Positions 47,465-55,229 of a DNA stretch of 64,000 nt are shown here, piece after piece. The notes under the pieces were generated by a model. It ran no database searches. It saw only the letters and a list, made by a program, of their open reading frames with translations, and was not told the origin of the DNA. A program made the position numbers and the translations under genes. Origin of the DNA: Acidomonas methanolica (lineage in GTDB: Bacteria; Pseudomonadota; Alphaproteobacteria; Acetobacterales; Acetobacteraceae); contig NZ_SLZN01000005.1 of NCBI RefSeq assembly GCF_004346035.1, positions 1 through 64,000 of the forward strand. Direction: 5' to 3'. Position 1 is the first letter of the stretch. Each line of letters begins with the position of its first letter.

Positions 47465-48583
47465 ATGAAGATCCTGCATGTCGTCCGCCAGTTCGCCCCC
47501 TCCGTCGGCGGTCTGGAAGATTCCGTTCTCAACCTCGCCTCGATCCAGCGCACGCAACTGGGGATCGACGCCCAGGTCGTAACGCTCGACCGCATATTTT
47601 CGCGGGATATGGTTCTGTCCGAGCGCGAAATGATTCGGGGCATCCCGGTGCGCCGCCTGCCCTGGCGCGGCTCCACGCGCTATCCTCTCGCGCCGTCGGT
47701 CCTTTCCGCCATCGGCAAGTTCGATCTCCTGCACGTCCACGCCATCGATTTCTTCTTCGATTATCTCGCCTGGACCCGCTTCGTCGGGCGGCATGATCGC
47801 CCCATGATCGCCTCCACTCACGGCGGATTCTTCCATAGCGGCGCTTACACCCGCGCGAAAAAAATATGGTTCGAGACCATCACCCGCGCGTCGATTCACG
47901 GTTATGAAAAAATTGTCGCCTGTAGCCGGAGCGACGCGGAGCTGTTCAGGAAAATCTCAGGCGATCGCCTCGTCGTGCTGGAAAATGGAATCACCCAGGA
48001 AAAATTCCGCGATACCTCGTCTGCTTCGCCGGTACGCCATATCGTGACATTCGGCCGCTTTGCCCGCCACAAACGCATCGACAGGCTCTTCGCGCTGCTG
48101 GCGGAACTCCGCAGGCGCCATCCCGCGTGGACCCTCGTCGTCGCGGGGCGTCCGGCGGATCTCTCGACGGACGCCGTTCTCGCCATGGCCGCCGACGCCG
48201 GTGTAACCGACGCCACCCGTTTCGTTGTCGATCCCAGCGACGACGATCTGCGCCGCCTTCTCGGTGAAGCGTCCTATTTCGGCAGCCTGTCGGAGCATGA
48301 GGGATTCGGACTTGCAGCCGTCGAAGCCATGTCGGCGGGGCTCGTGCCGGTGCTGAGCGGCATCGCGCCGTTTCGCCATCTTCGGGACCGCACGGGCGTC
48401 GGATTGCTCGTCGAGCCGGATGCCCTTGCGGACGCCGCGGACAGGCTTGAAAACCTGCATGAAGCCGGTGATTCGTCCCTGCGCCGACGCGCCATGGACG
48501 GCGCGGCGCAATATGACTGGGTCGATGTCAGCCGACGCTATGTCGATCTCTACCGCGATGTCCTCTCTCATCGCGCCGCCTGA
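47465..48583 (+). CDS. gumH: Alpha-mannosyltransferase GumH/AceC (GT4)
   Basis: A 372-residue GT4 enzyme that adds mannose from GDP-mannose to cellobiosyl-PP-undecaprenol in the xanthan and acetan pathways. Close GumH features include MKILHVVRQFAPSVGGLED, SRYPIAPSVL-like TRYPLAPSVLSAI, VHAIDFFFDYLA, ASTHGGFFH, and the EX7E motif at Glu279 and Glu287 (EHEGFGLAAVEAMSAG). It follows the co-polymerase gene by 24 bases. Together with GumD, GumM and GumK it defines the conserved core of the repeat unit. Confidence 0.92.
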   Translation: MKILHVVRQFAPSVGGLEDSVLNLASIQRTQLGIDAQVVTLDRIFSRDMVLSEREMIRGIPVRRLPWRGSTRYPLAPSVLSAIGKFDLLHVHAIDFFFDYLAWTRFVGRHDRPMIASTHGGFFHSGAYTRAKKIWFETITRASIHGYEKIVACSRSDAELFRKISGDRLVVLENGITQEKFRDTSSASPVRHIVTFGRFARHKRIDRLFALLAELRRRHPAWTLVVAGRPADLSTDAVLAMAADAGVTDATRFVVDPSDDDLRRLLGEASYFGSLSEHEGFGLAAVEAMSAGLVPVLSGIAPFRHLRDRTGVGLLVEPDALADAADRLENLHEAGDSSLRRRAMDGAAQYDWVDVSRRYVDLYRDVLSHRAA

Positions 48584-48595
48584 TCCCATCATTCC

Positions 48596-49936
48596 ATGCG
48601 CCGTTCCTTTCCCGCGTCCCTTTTCCATCCCGGCTTCCGCTTCGCCGGCCTCCTCCTGCTTGCCTGCACGACATCGCCGGCGCATGCGCAACTTTTCACG
48701 CAATATTTTCCGTCGAATCTCCCCGGTTACGCGCCGGATTTGAGTTCCTCCGTCGTGCAGCGGGAACTCCTCCAGACCCGTCATCCCGGCGTCATGATCG
48801 GAGATTTCAATGTCCTCCCGTTTCTGTCACAAAGCACCGGCTACACGACCAATCTTCTCGGCCGGCCTCATTCCGGCAGCGCGCAGATCATCACCAGCAG
48901 CGGCGTGCGCGCCAACTCCCTCTGGAGACGGAACGCCCTTGGTTTCTCCGCGAATGTCGCCAATACCGTCGCGCCGGAACTGATGGCGACGAACACGACG
49001 ACCTGGTCCGCCTCGGGCGGCGGTTCCCTGTCCTTGGGCAATGATTCCCTCGCGCTCGGCTACTCACATTCCCGCCGGTATCTGGGTGCGACCGATCTGG
49101 GGAATTTCGGAATTTCCTATCCGGTTCCTTACGACACGAACGACATCCGCCTGAACTACCAGCATAATTTCGGACGTTTCAGCATCACGCCCAGCGTGGT
49201 CTATGACAGGTTCGATTTCGGCCAGTCGAGCGCCGGGCCCGTCCGAAACTTCAATTCCCTGAGCCATCAGCTTGAGTCCGTTCTTCTGACCACGCGGCTG
49301 GAAATCTCAAGGGGGAATGGCGTGATTTCGATCCTGCGCGCCTCGGCCGCCCAGTTCGCGCCCAATGCCGGCGGCACGATTGACGATTACGCGGACGGCG
49401 CCGGTTTTCTCGGACTGGATATCGGGGCCGATTCGGTCATTCAATACCGTGCCCTTGTGGGCGCCGAAACCCGCCAGTTCACCAGGATCAGCTCCGCCGG
49501 TCTCACGACTCCGACCGCGGAACTCGACGTCATCTGGACGCCGACCCGGATCGACACCGTCACCGTCACCGGCCGACGCGGCATTTTCGACCCGAGTTCG
49601 CCTTTCGCGCGCAATCAGATCGTATCGGATCTGAGGCTTCAACTGGATCACGAATTCCGCCCCTATCTCTTCCTGCGCGGCTACGCGGAAGGCGCTCTCA
49701 CCGATTCCCAATCGTTGCAGGCCGCAACACCGCGCCTGCGCCAGACCCAGTTCCGCTTCGGACTCATCGGAACCTGGACCGTCAATCGCTACCTCACCGC
49801 CGTGTTGAGCTATACTCACAACAGCAGCTACACGAAAGGAGCCGTTCCCCAGGTGTTCGATCCCCTTTATGGTCTGACCAGCCGGAGCACCTTCACGACC
49901 AATACCGTTTCGCTCGCCCTCAGCCTTGCCCTCTAA
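48596..49936 (+). CDS. Outer-membrane beta-barrel protein of the exopolysaccharide cluster
   Basis: A 446-residue protein with a signal peptide (FRFAGLLLLACTTSPAHAQ), then alternating amphipathic beta-strands to the very end (FTTNTVSLALSLAL, a C-terminal strand). It looks like a putative beta-barrel porin type 2 protein (BBP2). It lies between gumH and the export-protein gene, 12 bases after gumH. I infer that it provides the outer-membrane conduit that the short export protein next to it lacks. Direct evidence of function is absent. Confidence 0.75.
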   Translation: MRRSFPASLFHPGFRFAGLLLLACTTSPAHAQLFTQYFPSNLPGYAPDLSSSVVQRELLQTRHPGVMIGDFNVLPFLSQSTGYTTNLLGRPHSGSAQIITSSGVRANSLWRRNALGFSANVANTVAPELMATNTTTWSASGGGSLSLGNDSLALGYSHSRRYLGATDLGNFGISYPVPYDTNDIRLNYQHNFGRFSITPSVVYDRFDFGQSSAGPVRNFNSLSHQLESVLLTTRLEISRGNGVISILRASAAQFAPNAGGTIDDYADGAGFLGLDIGADSVIQYRALVGAETRQFTRISSAGLTTPTAELDVIWTPTRIDTVTVTGRRGIFDPSSPFARNQIVSDLRLQLDHEFRPYLFLRGYAEGALTDSQSLQAATPRLRQTQFRFGLIGTWTVNRYLTAVLSYTHNSSYTKGAVPQVFDPLYGLTSRSTFTTNTVSLALSLAL

Positions 49937-50020
49937 CGCGCGCCCTGTTCAAGACTGGGCGCAATCGGGCAAGTCGATGTCCTCGATCAACAGCAACCTG
50001 AAGCCAACAAGGCCACTTTG

Positions 50021-50593
50021 ATGATGAAATCCGTCTTTACGTGCGCCACCGTCATTGTCACGCTGGCGGCTGCCGGTTGCTCATCTACCGGAGGTCTCCC
50101 CGAACTGGCCTCTTCCGAGTCGTCAGCCTATTATCTCGGACCGGGCGATCAGGTTCGCGTTCTGACCTATAACGACCCGCAAATGAGCAATACCTTCACC
50201 GTCGCCGATGACGGCACCATCGCGTTTCCGCTCGTCGGCACGGTGGCGGCGGCCGGTTTGACGCCCGGCGGCCTGGCTCAAAGGCTGAGCAGGATTCTGT
50301 CCGGGAAAGGCCTCCTCCACAATCCCAGCATTTCCGTCGAAGTCGCGCAGTATCGCCCGATCTTCGTTCTCGGCGAGGTCAATCACCCCGGCCAATATCC
50401 CTATATTCCCGGCATGACGATGCAAAGCGCCGTCGCCCTCGCCGGCGGATTTACCTACCGCGCCGTCACCGATACGGCTGTCGACATACGCACTGACGGC
50501 ATGCCCGGCGGCAAACCCGTGCGCGGGAAAATCAAGCCGGAATCCGTGCTCCGCCCCAGTGACGTCATCACCATTCCCGAGCGCTGGTTTTGA
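50021..50593 (+). CDS. gumB: Polysaccharide export lipoprotein, GumB type (OPX family)
   Basis: A 190-residue lipoprotein (lipobox LAAAGC) with a Poly_export domain (YYLGPGDQVRVLTYNDPQMSNTFTVADDGTIAFPLVGTVAAAGL) and a SLBB domain (IFVLGEVNHPGQYPYIPGMTMQSAVALAGGFT). It is short and ends soon after the SLBB domain (VITIPERWF), so it lacks the C-terminal amphipathic helix that forms the outer-membrane pore in Wza. It therefore probably works with another outer-membrane protein, such as the adjacent barrel. The ATG at 50021 follows AAGG. TTG and a second ATG flank it. Confidence 0.92.
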   Translation: MMKSVFTCATVIVTLAAAGCSSTGGLPELASSESSAYYLGPGDQVRVLTYNDPQMSNTFTVADDGTIAFPLVGTVAAAGLTPGGLAQRLSRILSGKGLLHNPSISVEVAQYRPIFVLGEVNHPGQYPYIPGMTMQSAVALAGGFTYRAVTDTAVDIRTDGMPGGKPVRGKIKPESVLRPSDVITIPERWF

Positions 50594-50641
50594 AGGACGG
50601 CGCGGCATAGGCGATTGCCGCGCAAATCGGAGGAGAAGAAA

Positions 50642-51226
50642 ATGATAGCGCAAGCCTTTTTCATTCTCGCGCATCGTATCGACCGTCAAAGCTATCTCTC
50701 ATGGGAATATTTCGACAAGCCGACGCGATTGCAGAAATATCTTCAAAAAGCACTGCATGCCATGCTCGCCAAGAGAGCCGGCGGCATTCTCGACAAAAAT
50801 TCCTATATTTCTCCAGCCGCCAAAATATTTACGTCCAGCCTCCGGATCGGCAGCAAAAGTTATATCTGTGGCGGGTCGATCATCAGGGGCGAATTCAGTC
50901 TCGGCGCCGCGTCCGGCGTTGGAGCCTATTGCCATATAGATGGAAAGGTGACCATCGGAGACGACACAATGATTGCCAACAACGTATCTGTTTTCGGCAT
51001 CAATCACGGAACGGATATCGCCAGCCCCATGGGGCAACAGGCCTCCACCATGAAAGGCGTCGTGATCGGTAGCGATTGCTGGGTTGGCGCGAATGTTTCG
51101 ATCGTGGACGGCGCGAATATCGGATCGCATTCCATTGTCGCGGCCGGTGCCGTCGTGACCAGGAGCTTCCCGGAATGGTCCGTCATCGGCGGCGTGCCCG
51201 CGCGCATCATCAAATCACGCAAATAG
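50642..51226 (+). CDS. Hexapeptide-repeat acyltransferase (left-handed beta-helix)
   Basis: A 194-residue acyltransferase of the maltose/galactoside O-acetyltransferase-like group. Hexapeptide turns run through about residues 60-180 (IGSKSYICGGSIIRG, VTIGDDTMIANNVSVFGINHGTDI, VVIGSDCWVGANVSIVDGANIGSHSIVAAGAVVTRSF), and the catalytic-type His sits in GINHGT. The ATG at 50642 has an excellent GGAGGAG. At the end of the plus-strand exopolysaccharide arm it probably acetylates the polymer or its precursor, since acetan is acetylated. The exact target is unknown. Confidence 0.85.
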   Translation: MIAQAFFILAHRIDRQSYLSWEYFDKPTRLQKYLQKALHAMLAKRAGGILDKNSYISPAAKIFTSSLRIGSKSYICGGSIIRGEFSLGAASGVGAYCHIDGKVTIGDDTMIANNVSVFGINHGTDIASPMGQQASTMKGVVIGSDCWVGANVSIVDGANIGSHSIVAAGAVVTRSFPEWSVIGGVPARIIKSRK

Positions 51227-51252
51227 ATCTTTCGTCGCCCGACACATCTGGC

Positions 51253-52389
51253 TCACCGTCGCAGACTGGTCTTGATTCGCGTCTTGACAGATTCGGGCAG
51301 AGCCACCCGGAACATGGTCCTGGCGATCAGCACCGGCCAACGTTCCGGCGCGGTCAAAGCAAAAGCATCCCGATAGCGCTTCGCCATCAGCAACCGGATG
51401 GACGCCGACAGAATGCCTTCCCGAAAGACATCATATTTTTTCCTGCTTGCGATTTCCCGATCATGCGCGGCGGCTTCCAATATGAATTGGATGTCCTCCG
51501 CGTCAGGTTCATATGGCCGATAATAACAGAGTTCGATGAGCTTGGCCGAAACGGCGCTCCTGTACCACACCCCCTCGGCGTGCGAGAGGTGGGGCATCAC
51601 GGTTTCAACCATTGCCGCCAGGGTTTTCTGACGGGCGACATCATGAGCGATCGCCGGCCCGAACGGAAAATCGGGCTGCCCGCTCGAACGCCTCTGCGCC
51701 GACAGGGCCGCCAATTGAGACCATACGGCGAGAAGTCGTCCGTTGCGAATGGACGCACTCGACAGGCTGTTGGAATGAACCCTGTATTCCCCCAGATACT
51801 CCGGAAGAACGTGCAGACGCCCCACATGCGACAGGCGCCAGTAAAGATCGGAATCCTCCGCGTTGTAGATCGGCCGGTAACCGCCGACCGATTTGACCGC
51901 CTCCAGACGCGCCATCAACATCGGATGCAACAGATACGGCTCATCCGCCGGCAGGGAAAAGGGATCGGCCGTCGCGACGTCCTTGCGCCGGGACGACGTG
52001 CCCGTCCTCTTTCCTGTTTCGTCGATATGGTGGGCCACGCAGCTCACGGCGATGCACCCCGGATTGTCCGAGAGATAGGCCAGTTCTCTCTGAAAACGGT
52101 CGGGACAGGAAATGTCGTCGCCGTCCATTCTGGCGAGAAAGGGCGCGGTGCACAGATCCAGCCCCGCGTTGAGCGCCGCCACGATGCCCGCATTCTCCTG
52201 GTAGAGATAGACGATACGAGGATCGTTCTTCCGAGCCTCAAGAACCAGTTCCTCGGTTCCGTCGGTCGATCCGTCATCCACGACGATGATGCGGATGTCC
52301 TGCACCGTTTGCGCCTGAATGCTCCGGAGCGCGTCGGTCAGATAGGCTGCCGCATTATAAACGGGCATCAGAACGTCCACGATCGCCAT
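51253..52389 (-). CDS. Glycosyltransferase family 2 protein
   Basis: A 378-residue GT2 enzyme: VDVLMPVYNAAAYLTDALRSIQAQTVQ, IIVVDDGSTDGT, and ARMDGDDISCPDRFQRE with the DxD metal site. The C-terminal ~130 residues are helical and typical of rhamnosyl- or galactosyl-type GT2s, but the donor cannot be read off. It is convergent with the acyltransferase (26-bp gap) and closes the cluster. The start is placed at the ATG at 52389 (MAIVDVLMPVYN), with another ATG three codons earlier. It may extend the side chain. Confidence 0.85.
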   Translation of the reverse strand: MAIVDVLMPVYNAAAYLTDALRSIQAQTVQDIRIIVVDDGSTDGTEELVLEARKNDPRIVYLYQENAGIVAALNAGLDLCTAPFLARMDGDDISCPDRFQRELAYLSDNPGCIAVSCVAHHIDETGKRTGTSSRRKDVATADPFSLPADEPYLLHPMLMARLEAVKSVGGYRPIYNAEDSDLYWRLSHVGRLHVLPEYLGEYRVHSNSLSSASIRNGRLLAVWSQLAALSAQRRSSGQPDFPFGPAIAHDVARQKTLAAMVETVMPHLSHAEGVWYRSAVSAKLIELCYYRPYEPDAEDIQFILEAAAHDREIASRKKYDVFREGILSASIRLLMAKRYRDAFALTAPERWPVLIARTMFRVALPESVKTRIKTSLRR

Positions 52390-52763
52390 GGCCGGCACCC
52401 TGCTTTCAAAGATTCAAAAAGAAGGCGGAATTTGCAATGGAAGGGTAGATGGCCGGAGCGTCTCCATCAAGTCGCCTTTCGCACACGGACCGCTCCGAAA
52501 AGACCGAATCCGGGACGCGCAGACGTCACGACGTCGAAAACCTCCCCCGGCGAACCTCCGGACAAGGGGTGTCCGCACGGGAACAGGCCGCACGGGAATG
52601 CCCGGCGGAAGACGATCCGAACGGTTCCGAAGCCACGCACGACAAGTTTTTACTTCTTTACCTCATAATATTCGCATTTTCCCGCCTTTCCAGGATTGCT
52701 CGACGGCGCGGCCTGGATCACCATGCCGATGCCGTATTTGCATTTGGAAATCAGGAGCACCCC
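52390..52763. other. Intergenic region upstream of HU
   Basis: A gap of about 370 bp between a divergent glycosyltransferase gene and HU. It includes GACGTCACGACGTC near 52523-52536 (two GACGTC palindromes close together) and a T-rich stretch (about 52645-52680, GTTTTTACTTCTTTACCTC) that could form the HU promoter. The frame of HU remains open upstream but shows no coding character or start with a ribosome site. Confidence 0.35.
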
Positions 52764-53099
52764 ATGAACACATCTGACCTGATCGCACAGATCGCCGAGA
52801 CCACCAGCCGCCCGAAGGCCGAGGTGAAGGAGATCCTCGACGCCGCGCTCGACACCATCGTCGCCGCCGCGAAGAAGGACGAGGACGTCACGCTGACGGG
52901 CTTCGGCAAGTTCGCCGTTCGCCATCTCGCCGCGCGGACCGGGCGCAACCCCGCCACGGGCGAGAGCATCGAGATCGCCGCCACGCGCAAGCTGGCCTTC
53001 ACGGCAGGCAAGGGCGTGAAGGACGCGCTCGTCCTGCCGAAGAAACCCGCGAAGAAAGCGCCGGCCACGAAGAAGCCCCCCGCGCGCAAACGCGCCTGA
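52764..53099 (+). CDS. HU-family DNA-binding protein with basic C-terminal tail
   Basis: A 111-residue nucleoid protein. The HU/IHF fold covers residues 1-90 (MNTSDLIAQIAETTSRPKAEV, VTLTGFGKFAVRHLAARTGRNPATG as the DNA-binding arm). About 20 extra residues follow, made almost only of Lys, Pro, Ala and Arg (KKPAKKAPATKKPPARKRA), similar to histone-H1-like tails. The ATG at 52764 follows AGGAG, and this start matches HU N-termini. The tail should add non-specific DNA affinity. Confidence 0.92.
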   Translation: MNTSDLIAQIAETTSRPKAEVKEILDAALDTIVAAAKKDEDVTLTGFGKFAVRHLAARTGRNPATGESIEIAATRKLAFTAGKGVKDALVLPKKPAKKAPATKKPPARKRA

Positions 53100-53116
53100 T
53101 CGTCGGCTCGGGCTTC

Positions 53117-54401
53117 ATGCTGTTTGCGCCGGAAGCGGCGTCCATCTCCCGCGCCCTGTCGTTCTCCCAATTCCGGACCTTCGCGTTGGCCTCGCTGGGC
53201 GGGGCGCTGGAGTTCTACGATTTCGTCATCTTCGCCTTCCTCGCCAGACTGATCGCGGCGCATTTCTTCCCGTCCAGCCAGGCCGACTGGCTGCGGCAGG
53301 CGGAGGCATTCGGCCTGTTCGGCGCGGGCTACCTCGCGCGCCCCCTGGGCGGGATCGTCATGGCGCATTTCGGGGACATCTCGGGCCGCAAGAAGGTCTT
53401 CACCTTCAGCGTCCTGCTCATGGCCGTGCCGACGCTGCTGATGGGTCTCCTGCCGGGCTACGCCACGCTCGGGGCCGGCGCGCCGCTGATCCTGCTGGCG
53501 CTGCGGATGATGCAGGGCGCGGCCATCGGCGGCGAGGCGCCGGGCGGCTGGGTCTTCGTCGCCGAGCACGCGCCGCCCGGCCGGGCAGGGCTGGCCACCG
53601 GATTGCTGACCGGCGGGCTGACGGGCGGCATCCTGCTCGGCTCGGTCGTGATCCTGACGCTGAACGCCGCCCTGCCGCCCGCCGCCGTGGCGTCATGGGG
53701 CTGGCGCGTGCCCTTCATCCTCGGCGGCGTGTTCGGCCTCGGCGCGATGGTGCTCCGGCAATGGCTCGACGAGACGCCGGTTTTCCGCGAGATGCACGCC
53801 CGCGCCGCGATCGCGCGGACCCTGCCCGCACGAATCCTGCTGCGGGACCATCGCCCGGCGGTATTATGCTCGATGGCCAGCACCTGGACGCTGACCGCCG
53901 CCATCGTCGTGCTCATCCTCATGATGCCGCCGCTGATGCAGACCCTGCATCACGTTCCGGCCTCGGACACCATGCTCGCCAGCCTCGCGGCGACACTCTG
54001 CCTCACCGTCGCGGCCGTGGGCACCGGCGCGCTCACGGATGCCCTGCCGCTCCGCCGGCTCTGCGTCTTCTCCGGGCTCGCCCTCGCCGTCGGCGCGTTC
54101 GCGCTCTATGGCCTGTCCGCGCGCTTTCCGCATATGCTGATCGTCTGGGCGGCATTCAGCGGGCTGTGGCTGCGGCTTCGTCGGGCTGGTGCCGGTGGGG
54201 ATGCTCCGCGCCTTTCCCCCGCAGGTCCGCTTCTCCGGGCTTTCCCTGTCCTATAACGTTTCCTACGCCATTTTCGGCGGACTGACGCCCGCCCTCATCT
54301 CGGCGCTCACGCCCCGAACGCCGCTGGCGCCTGCGATCTACGTTTCTTTCACAGCCCTGATCGGCACGATCGCGCTCCGGCACTCGCCCGAACACGGCTG
54401 A
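53117..54401 (+). pseudogene. MHS-family MFS transporter, disrupted by a frameshift
   Basis: Resembles the metabolite:H+ symporter branch of the major facilitator superfamily (FRTFALASLGGALEFYDFVIFAFLARLIA, ARPLGGIVMAHFGDISGRKKVF, MMQGAAIGGEAPGGWVFVAEHAP). The first frame loses homology after AAFSGLW and stops at 54256. The missing end continues in the next frame (VGMLRAFPPQVRFSGLSLSYNVSYAIFGGLTPALISALTP) to a stop at 54401. One extra base around 54161-54180 (GGGCTGTGGCTGCGGCTTCG) explains it. Joined, it would be about 427 residues, the normal length. It could be a recent pseudogene or a sequencing error. Confidence 0.8.
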
Positions 54402-54424
54402 CCGGCCAGGCAGCGCGGCTTGCC

Positions 54425-55162
54425 TTACACCTCCCGCAGGCGGCGCTCCACGTCCTGACGCAAGGCGGCGGCGGATTCGCCCGGAAGCTGGGCGAGCGCC
54501 TCTTCCATGGCGCGCAGGATATCCGGCGTCGCCTCGGGCAGGGCGCGCCGCCACCAGACCAGCGCCTCATCGAGGTGCCCGGCCTCGGCCAGCAGGCTCG
54601 CGAGATTATGCTGTCCCCGATAATCGCCGCCCTCCGCGCCGCGCCGATACCATGCCGCCGCCGCGGCGATGTCGCGCGGCCGGTCCCACCCTTCCTCCAG
54701 AAAGCGGCCGATCAGGGTCATCGACTTGGCGTGCCCTGACGTCGCCGCCGCAAGGAAATACCGCCACGCGGCCGGACGGTCCCGCGCGCAGCCCCGCCCA
54801 CGCAACAGCATGTTGCCGAGATTGTAGCGCGCCCAGTCGTCCCCCGCTTCCGCCGCCTGCCGGTAAAGCCGGTATGCGGCGGGCAGATCCACCGCGCCGC
54901 CCCAGCCACGCTCCAGCGCCCGCGCGTACATGACCTGCCCCAGCGGATAGCCAGCCCCCGCCGCGATCGCGAACCAGGCCCGCGCCCCTGCCGGATCGGC
55001 TCCCCCCGTGCGGCCGTCAAGCAGCGCCTGTCCCCAGGCGACCTGCGCGGCGGCGTGACCCTGCTCCGCCTGACGCCGCAACCCGCGCAAGGAGTCCGGG
55101 AGGTCGGCACCGTGTTTTCCGTTACGATTCGGAAAAAGACGGCGCGCTATTGTTGCAAGCAA
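54425..55162 (-). CDS. Sel1-repeat protein
   Basis: A 245-residue protein with about five Sel1-like (TPR-type) helical repeats of roughly 36 residues, e.g. AAQVAWGQALLDGR, ARAWFAIAAGAGYPLGQVMYARALERG and ARYNLGNMLLRGRG. Such repeats mediate protein contacts. No signal peptide is evident. The start is TTG at 55162 with AAGGAG eight bases upstream. It diverges from a siderophore receptor and PiuC. A Sel1 protein sits beside piuC in Pseudomonas too, so a role in iron uptake or its regulation is plausible. Confidence 0.8.
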   Translation of the reverse strand: MLATIARRLFPNRNGKHGADLPDSLRGLRRQAEQGHAAAQVAWGQALLDGRTGGADPAGARAWFAIAAGAGYPLGQVMYARALERGWGGAVDLPAAYRLYRQAAEAGDDWARYNLGNMLLRGRGCARDRPAAWRYFLAAATSGHAKSMTLIGRFLEEGWDRPRDIAAAAAWYRRGAEGGDYRGQHNLASLLAEAGHLDEALVWWRRALPEATPDILRAMEEALAQLPGESAAALRQDVERRLREV

Positions 55163-55214
55163 TTCTCAATCTCCTTATATATGCCCGTTCGTCGCTATTG
55201 AGAGCGATTCTTAA
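55153..55214. promoter_or_regulatory. Two Fur-box-like sites in the divergent iron-gene promoter
   Basis: TTGAGAGCGATTCTTAA at 55198-55214 matches the palindromic Fur form TTGAGAAT.ATTCTCAA at about 13 of 17 positions and lies 15 bp before the receptor gene ATG. TTGCAAGCAATTCTCAA at 55153-55169 matches at about 12 positions and overlaps the TTG start of the Sel1 gene. Placement before a siderophore receptor supports iron-dependent repression of both transcripts. Confidence 0.5.
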
Positions 55215-55229
55215 ATTCAGAGGACCCTG

